A DNA stretch of 64,000 nt from positions 62,001 to 126,000 of the forward strand of contig CAIMCD010000038.1 of the NCBI GenBank assembly GCA_903839405.1, in the 5' to 3' direction. Of this stretch, positions 61,548 through 64,000 are shown piece after piece. The stretch is from an uncultured Chlorobiaceae bacterium (GTDB taxonomy: Bacteria; Bacteroidota; Chlorobiia; Chlorobiales; Chlorobiaceae). The notes under the pieces are model-generated. The model was not told the origin of the DNA. It searched no databases and saw nothing but the letters and a program-made list of their open reading frames with translations. Position numbers and translations under genes: made by a program. The stretch's first letter is position 1; the number at the start of each line of letters is the position of its first letter.

Positions 61548-63524
61548 ATGCAATCAAACGAAGCGAAAGCCCACGCAACTACGACATCGCTCAAAAAAAG
61601 CACCGTCGCCCCATTCTTTTCGAAAAAAGATCAAGAGCAATCGTCGTTTTTTGGTGAAAACATAGCCAAATCCGAACCGTTTTTCAGCTCTAAAGCTATT
61701 CAAGCAAAACTGCAAATAGGTAAATCCAATGATATCTATGAACAGCGAGCTGATGCTGTTGCTGAGCATGTAGTTGCCAAAGTTGGCAATCCGGCCTCTT
61801 CTGTACAAACCAAATCTGATGCTTCCGAGCTTGAAGATAAATTACAAAAAAAGGAAGACGCCGATGGTACAGCGGGGCTTGCTTCTGAAGCTTTTTCTAA
61901 TCAACTGAATGCTACAAAAGGTGGCGGACATCCTTTGCCATCTGAGGTAAGCCATTCTATGGGGAGAGCGATTGGTGCTGATTTCTCGGATGTGCGGGTA
62001 CATAGAGACAGCACAGCGGCTAATATGAGCAAGAGTATTTCTGCGAAAGCTTTTACGTCTGGGAACGATATCTATTTTAATGAAGGGAAGTACAATCCAT
62101 CGTCGACAGGGGGGCAGCATTTGTTGGCACACGAGTTAACGCACACGGTGCAGCAGACTGGTGGCCTACAACGTAACATGCTGCAACGAAAACCAGACTT
62201 ATCCATGATGCCAACTGCAACTATTCAACGTAGTATTGGTGATTGGGGTGGATGGCCATGGAATTGGGGTGGCGATGCCGATAAAAAAGCAGCTGATGGC
62301 AAGGTATTGAAAAAAGTAAAACCGTCAGGTTCCAACGCTGGAGCAAACTTTGACTCAGCCGTTAGTGTTCCAACACCGCTGCCAGCCCAGGGAGATATGC
62401 TTGTAACGATGCGTATAAATATTAATTTTCAGGACACTAATTTGAAGTTTATAACAGATAATATTTTAAGTACAGATACCGCTAATTTAAAAATTTGGAA
62501 GAAAGCTATTGAAAAAGTTCAAAAAACAGACCCAGCCAAATTAAAGTGGTCTGAGCCGGAAAAAGAAAAGGTAAGAAAAGATTATAGAAAAAATGTTGAT
62601 GACGTGTGGCCATCTGATAAATCCAAGTTGACCTTCAAGTTAGATGACCCAGATTATGAAAAATACCAGGTTAAAAATAAATTCAAATTAGAATTTACAG
62701 ATAAAAACCCTCATCATCATTTCAGTATTGTCAAAATGATTGATGGACCCACATTGCGTGCCTATATGGGAGGAGGAATTGGCGGCTTTAGCGATTCGCG
62801 CACTTTCGGAGGTACTCAGTTCAACGGCAATGTCCATAACATGCTTTCGGAGCAATTAGGAGAATTCGATAATGATAGCGCCACGGTAACGCCCGGTATC
62901 AGCGGTCAAATATCGGCAATGGTGGCGAACATAAATAAAATAAAACTTGAGCATAAGTCGGATACTCCGCCGCCGGTGTGGAATATCAGCCTTATTGGCA
63001 GAGCAAACGCTACAGGAGATAAGGCGCACAACCTCAAACTATCCCAACAAAGAGCTAGTGCCGTAAAAGCCGAATTATCAAAAACAATTGGCAAAGATGT
63101 TTCTATTACTTCTGGTACTGATGCTGTAGGTAATGCCGCAGCTGATTCTTCCAATAAATATCGTAGAGTAGAAGCTGTTTTCAGTAATACAAATGGCACT
63201 GACTTAAATCAAATTACTATGGCCCATGAAACGGGACATTTATTTGGCTATGGAGATGAATATGGTGATGTTGCAACTGGTGGCGGTGTACTGCCAAAAT
63301 ATACAGGGGATGAAGCAGATAAGACAAGCAAGGCTATTAGGGATGCAGGAATGGGCGAAGATGTTGTTAAACAGCATAGAATCGAAAACAATTCAGATAG
63401 CATCATGAATGCAGGTAATGTGGTAGGAGTAGGCCATTATTCTTTGTTTTTGATACAATTAAAGAACATAGCAACCGATGCAAAAACCAACGCACAGGTA
63501 AACTGGCAGGTAGTTAAGGGATAA
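61548..63524 (+). CDS. DUF4157 (eCIS core) protein with OmpA-like segment and second zincin motif
   Basis: The 658 residues lack a signal peptide. NDIYEQRADAVAEHVV (61-76) and PLPSEVSHSMGRAIGADFSD through GGQHLLAHELTHTVQQ (129-203) form the DUF4157 core, with zinc motif HELTH at 195-199. Residues about 280-445 are unrecognised. Residues 450-546 resemble an OmpA-like domain (GRANATGDKAHNLKLSQQRA). Then comes HETGHLFGYGDEYGD (560-574), a second metalloprotease motif, with a Met-turn-like DSIMNAG (617-623). DUF4157 proteins are linked to extracellular contractile injection systems and to toxin polyproteins. None of the structural genes of such a system lie in this window. Third positions look A/T rich. 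Confidence 0.85.
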   Translation: MQSNEAKAHATTTSLKKSTVAPFFSKKDQEQSSFFGENIAKSEPFFSSKAIQAKLQIGKSNDIYEQRADAVAEHVVAKVGNPASSVQTKSDASELEDKLQKKEDADGTAGLASEAFSNQLNATKGGGHPLPSEVSHSMGRAIGADFSDVRVHRDSTAANMSKSISAKAFTSGNDIYFNEGKYNPSSTGGQHLLAHELTHTVQQTGGLQRNMLQRKPDLSMMPTATIQRSIGDWGGWPWNWGGDADKKAADGKVLKKVKPSGSNAGANFDSAVSVPTPLPAQGDMLVTMRININFQDTNLKFITDNILSTDTANLKIWKKAIEKVQKTDPAKLKWSEPEKEKVRKDYRKNVDDVWPSDKSKLTFKLDDPDYEKYQVKNKFKLEFTDKNPHHHFSIVKMIDGPTLRAYMGGGIGGFSDSRTFGGTQFNGNVHNMLSEQLGEFDNDSATVTPGISGQISAMVANINKIKLEHKSDTPPPVWNISLIGRANATGDKAHNLKLSQQRASAVKAELSKTIGKDVSITSGTDAVGNAAADSSNKYRRVEAVFSNTNGTDLNQITMAHETGHLFGYGDEYGDVATGGGVLPKYTGDEADKTSKAIRDAGMGEDVVKQHRIENNSDSIMNAGNVVGVGHYSLFLIQLKNIATDAKTNAQVNWQVVKG

Positions 63525-63624
63525 TTGTTCACTTGTCAGAAAATCAAAAGAATCGCTTTCAATAAAACAGATACTCTTGTTCGTATTGACTAAGAGTTTT
63601 CTTGCCCTTTTAGCTCAAAAACCT

Positions 63625-64000
63625 ATGCAGTATTTAAAGACGAAGGCTTCAGTGTCTGGCATTGCAACCGAAACAAGAGACAATGAATCAAATAATAAGG
63701 CTACTCTTTTGGCAAACGCTTCATTTAAAGTAGTAGAAGGAAAGTCATACAAAGGACAAATGCCTTTGTCATCATTTTTGACTGATGACAAAGGCAACTT
63801 CTATCTGGAGCTGCCTTTGGGCGTGTATTGTATTGTTGAACAAGAGAGGCCGGAAGTCTTTATACTAAAAAAAAGCACTTCAAAAGAAAAATGGGATAAT
63901 CATTGTAGAAAAAAGCAATGGAAAACCCCCCTATTCGTTCTGAGTGTAACGTCAACTGATAGCAAAAAGATTGAACTAAATATACATTTACCAAGCGACG
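63625..64000 (+). CDS. Hypothetical protein, cut by window edge
   Basis: From ATG 63625 (MQYLKTKASVSGIATETRDN) a frame stays open for 125 codons to the window end. The frame is also open upstream, so TTG starts at 63586 or 63577 are possible. The part SSFLTDDKGNFYLELPLGVY resembles a carboxypeptidase-regulatory-like or related beta-sandwich domain, in which a D-x-x-G-x-F/Y core is followed by L-P-x-G-x-Y. No ribosome binding site stands out. It follows the DUF4157 gene on the same strand after 100 bases and may belong with it. Function unknown. Confidence 0.6.
   Translation, partial: MQYLKTKASVSGIATETRDNESNNKATLLANASFKVVEGKSYKGQMPLSSFLTDDKGNFYLELPLGVYCIVEQERPEVFILKKSTSKEKWDNHCRKKQWKTPLFVLSVTSTDSKKIELNIHLPSD

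Overview
The window reads as chromosome from a green sulfur bacterium (Chlorobiota; Chlorobium or Pelodictyon type). The grounds are a flavocytochrome c sulfide dehydrogenase pair (fccAB) behind SoxYZ-like genes, a flavodiiron protein, an atp cluster in the order B-E-F-H with two small AtpI/AtpZ-like genes, a dcw cluster whose MurE carries the meso-diaminopimelate motif, and a family B DNA polymerase among the replication genes. The phylum call is an inference from gene content; no rRNA or photosystem gene lies in the window.

Layout. 0-2.7 kb, minus: F0 part of ATP synthase (atpB, atpE, atpF, start of atpH) led by two small membrane proteins. 3-5 kb: pgeF and a CoA transferase/hydrolase. 5.1-21.9 kb, minus: a nearly complete division and cell wall cluster, mraZ-rsmH-ftsL-ftsI-murE-murF-mraY-murD-ftsW-murG-murC-ftsQ-ftsA-ftsZ, without murB or ddl, preceded by a periodic MraZ-type operator. 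22-26.7 kb, plus: NYN nuclease, chorismate mutase, MltG, Pgk, rhomboid protease, DUF1232. 26.7-33.4 kb, minus: RlmD-type methyltransferase, DUF5677 protein, ROK kinase, PAP2 phosphatase, yidC, yidD, rnpA, rpmH.

33.4-38.2 kb is the replication origin. DnaA boxes lie on both sides of dnaA, followed by dnaN, recF and a DciA-like gene. Transcription diverges from here (minus on the left, plus on the right), as expected at oriC. Two parS centromere sites flank mnmG, 8-10 kb from the origin. 38-54 kb continues with a flavodiiron protein, PolB, mnmG, the SoxYZ-like/fccAB sulfide oxidation cluster, secDF, a SurA-like chaperone, gyrB, yraN, rnhB and a DUF2461 gene.

55-64 kb is accessory and the least ordinary part. 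It holds a beta-propeller protein of unknown role, an LRR-Roc-COR-TIR protein resembling an innate immune sensor with an exact 66-bp internal tandem duplication, a decayed IS3 transposase fragment, and a DUF4157 (eCIS core) protein that also carries an OmpA-like segment and a second zinc protease motif. A cut-off gene follows. This block is the best candidate for an undescribed conflict or secretion-related system, but its core machinery, if any, is not in the window.
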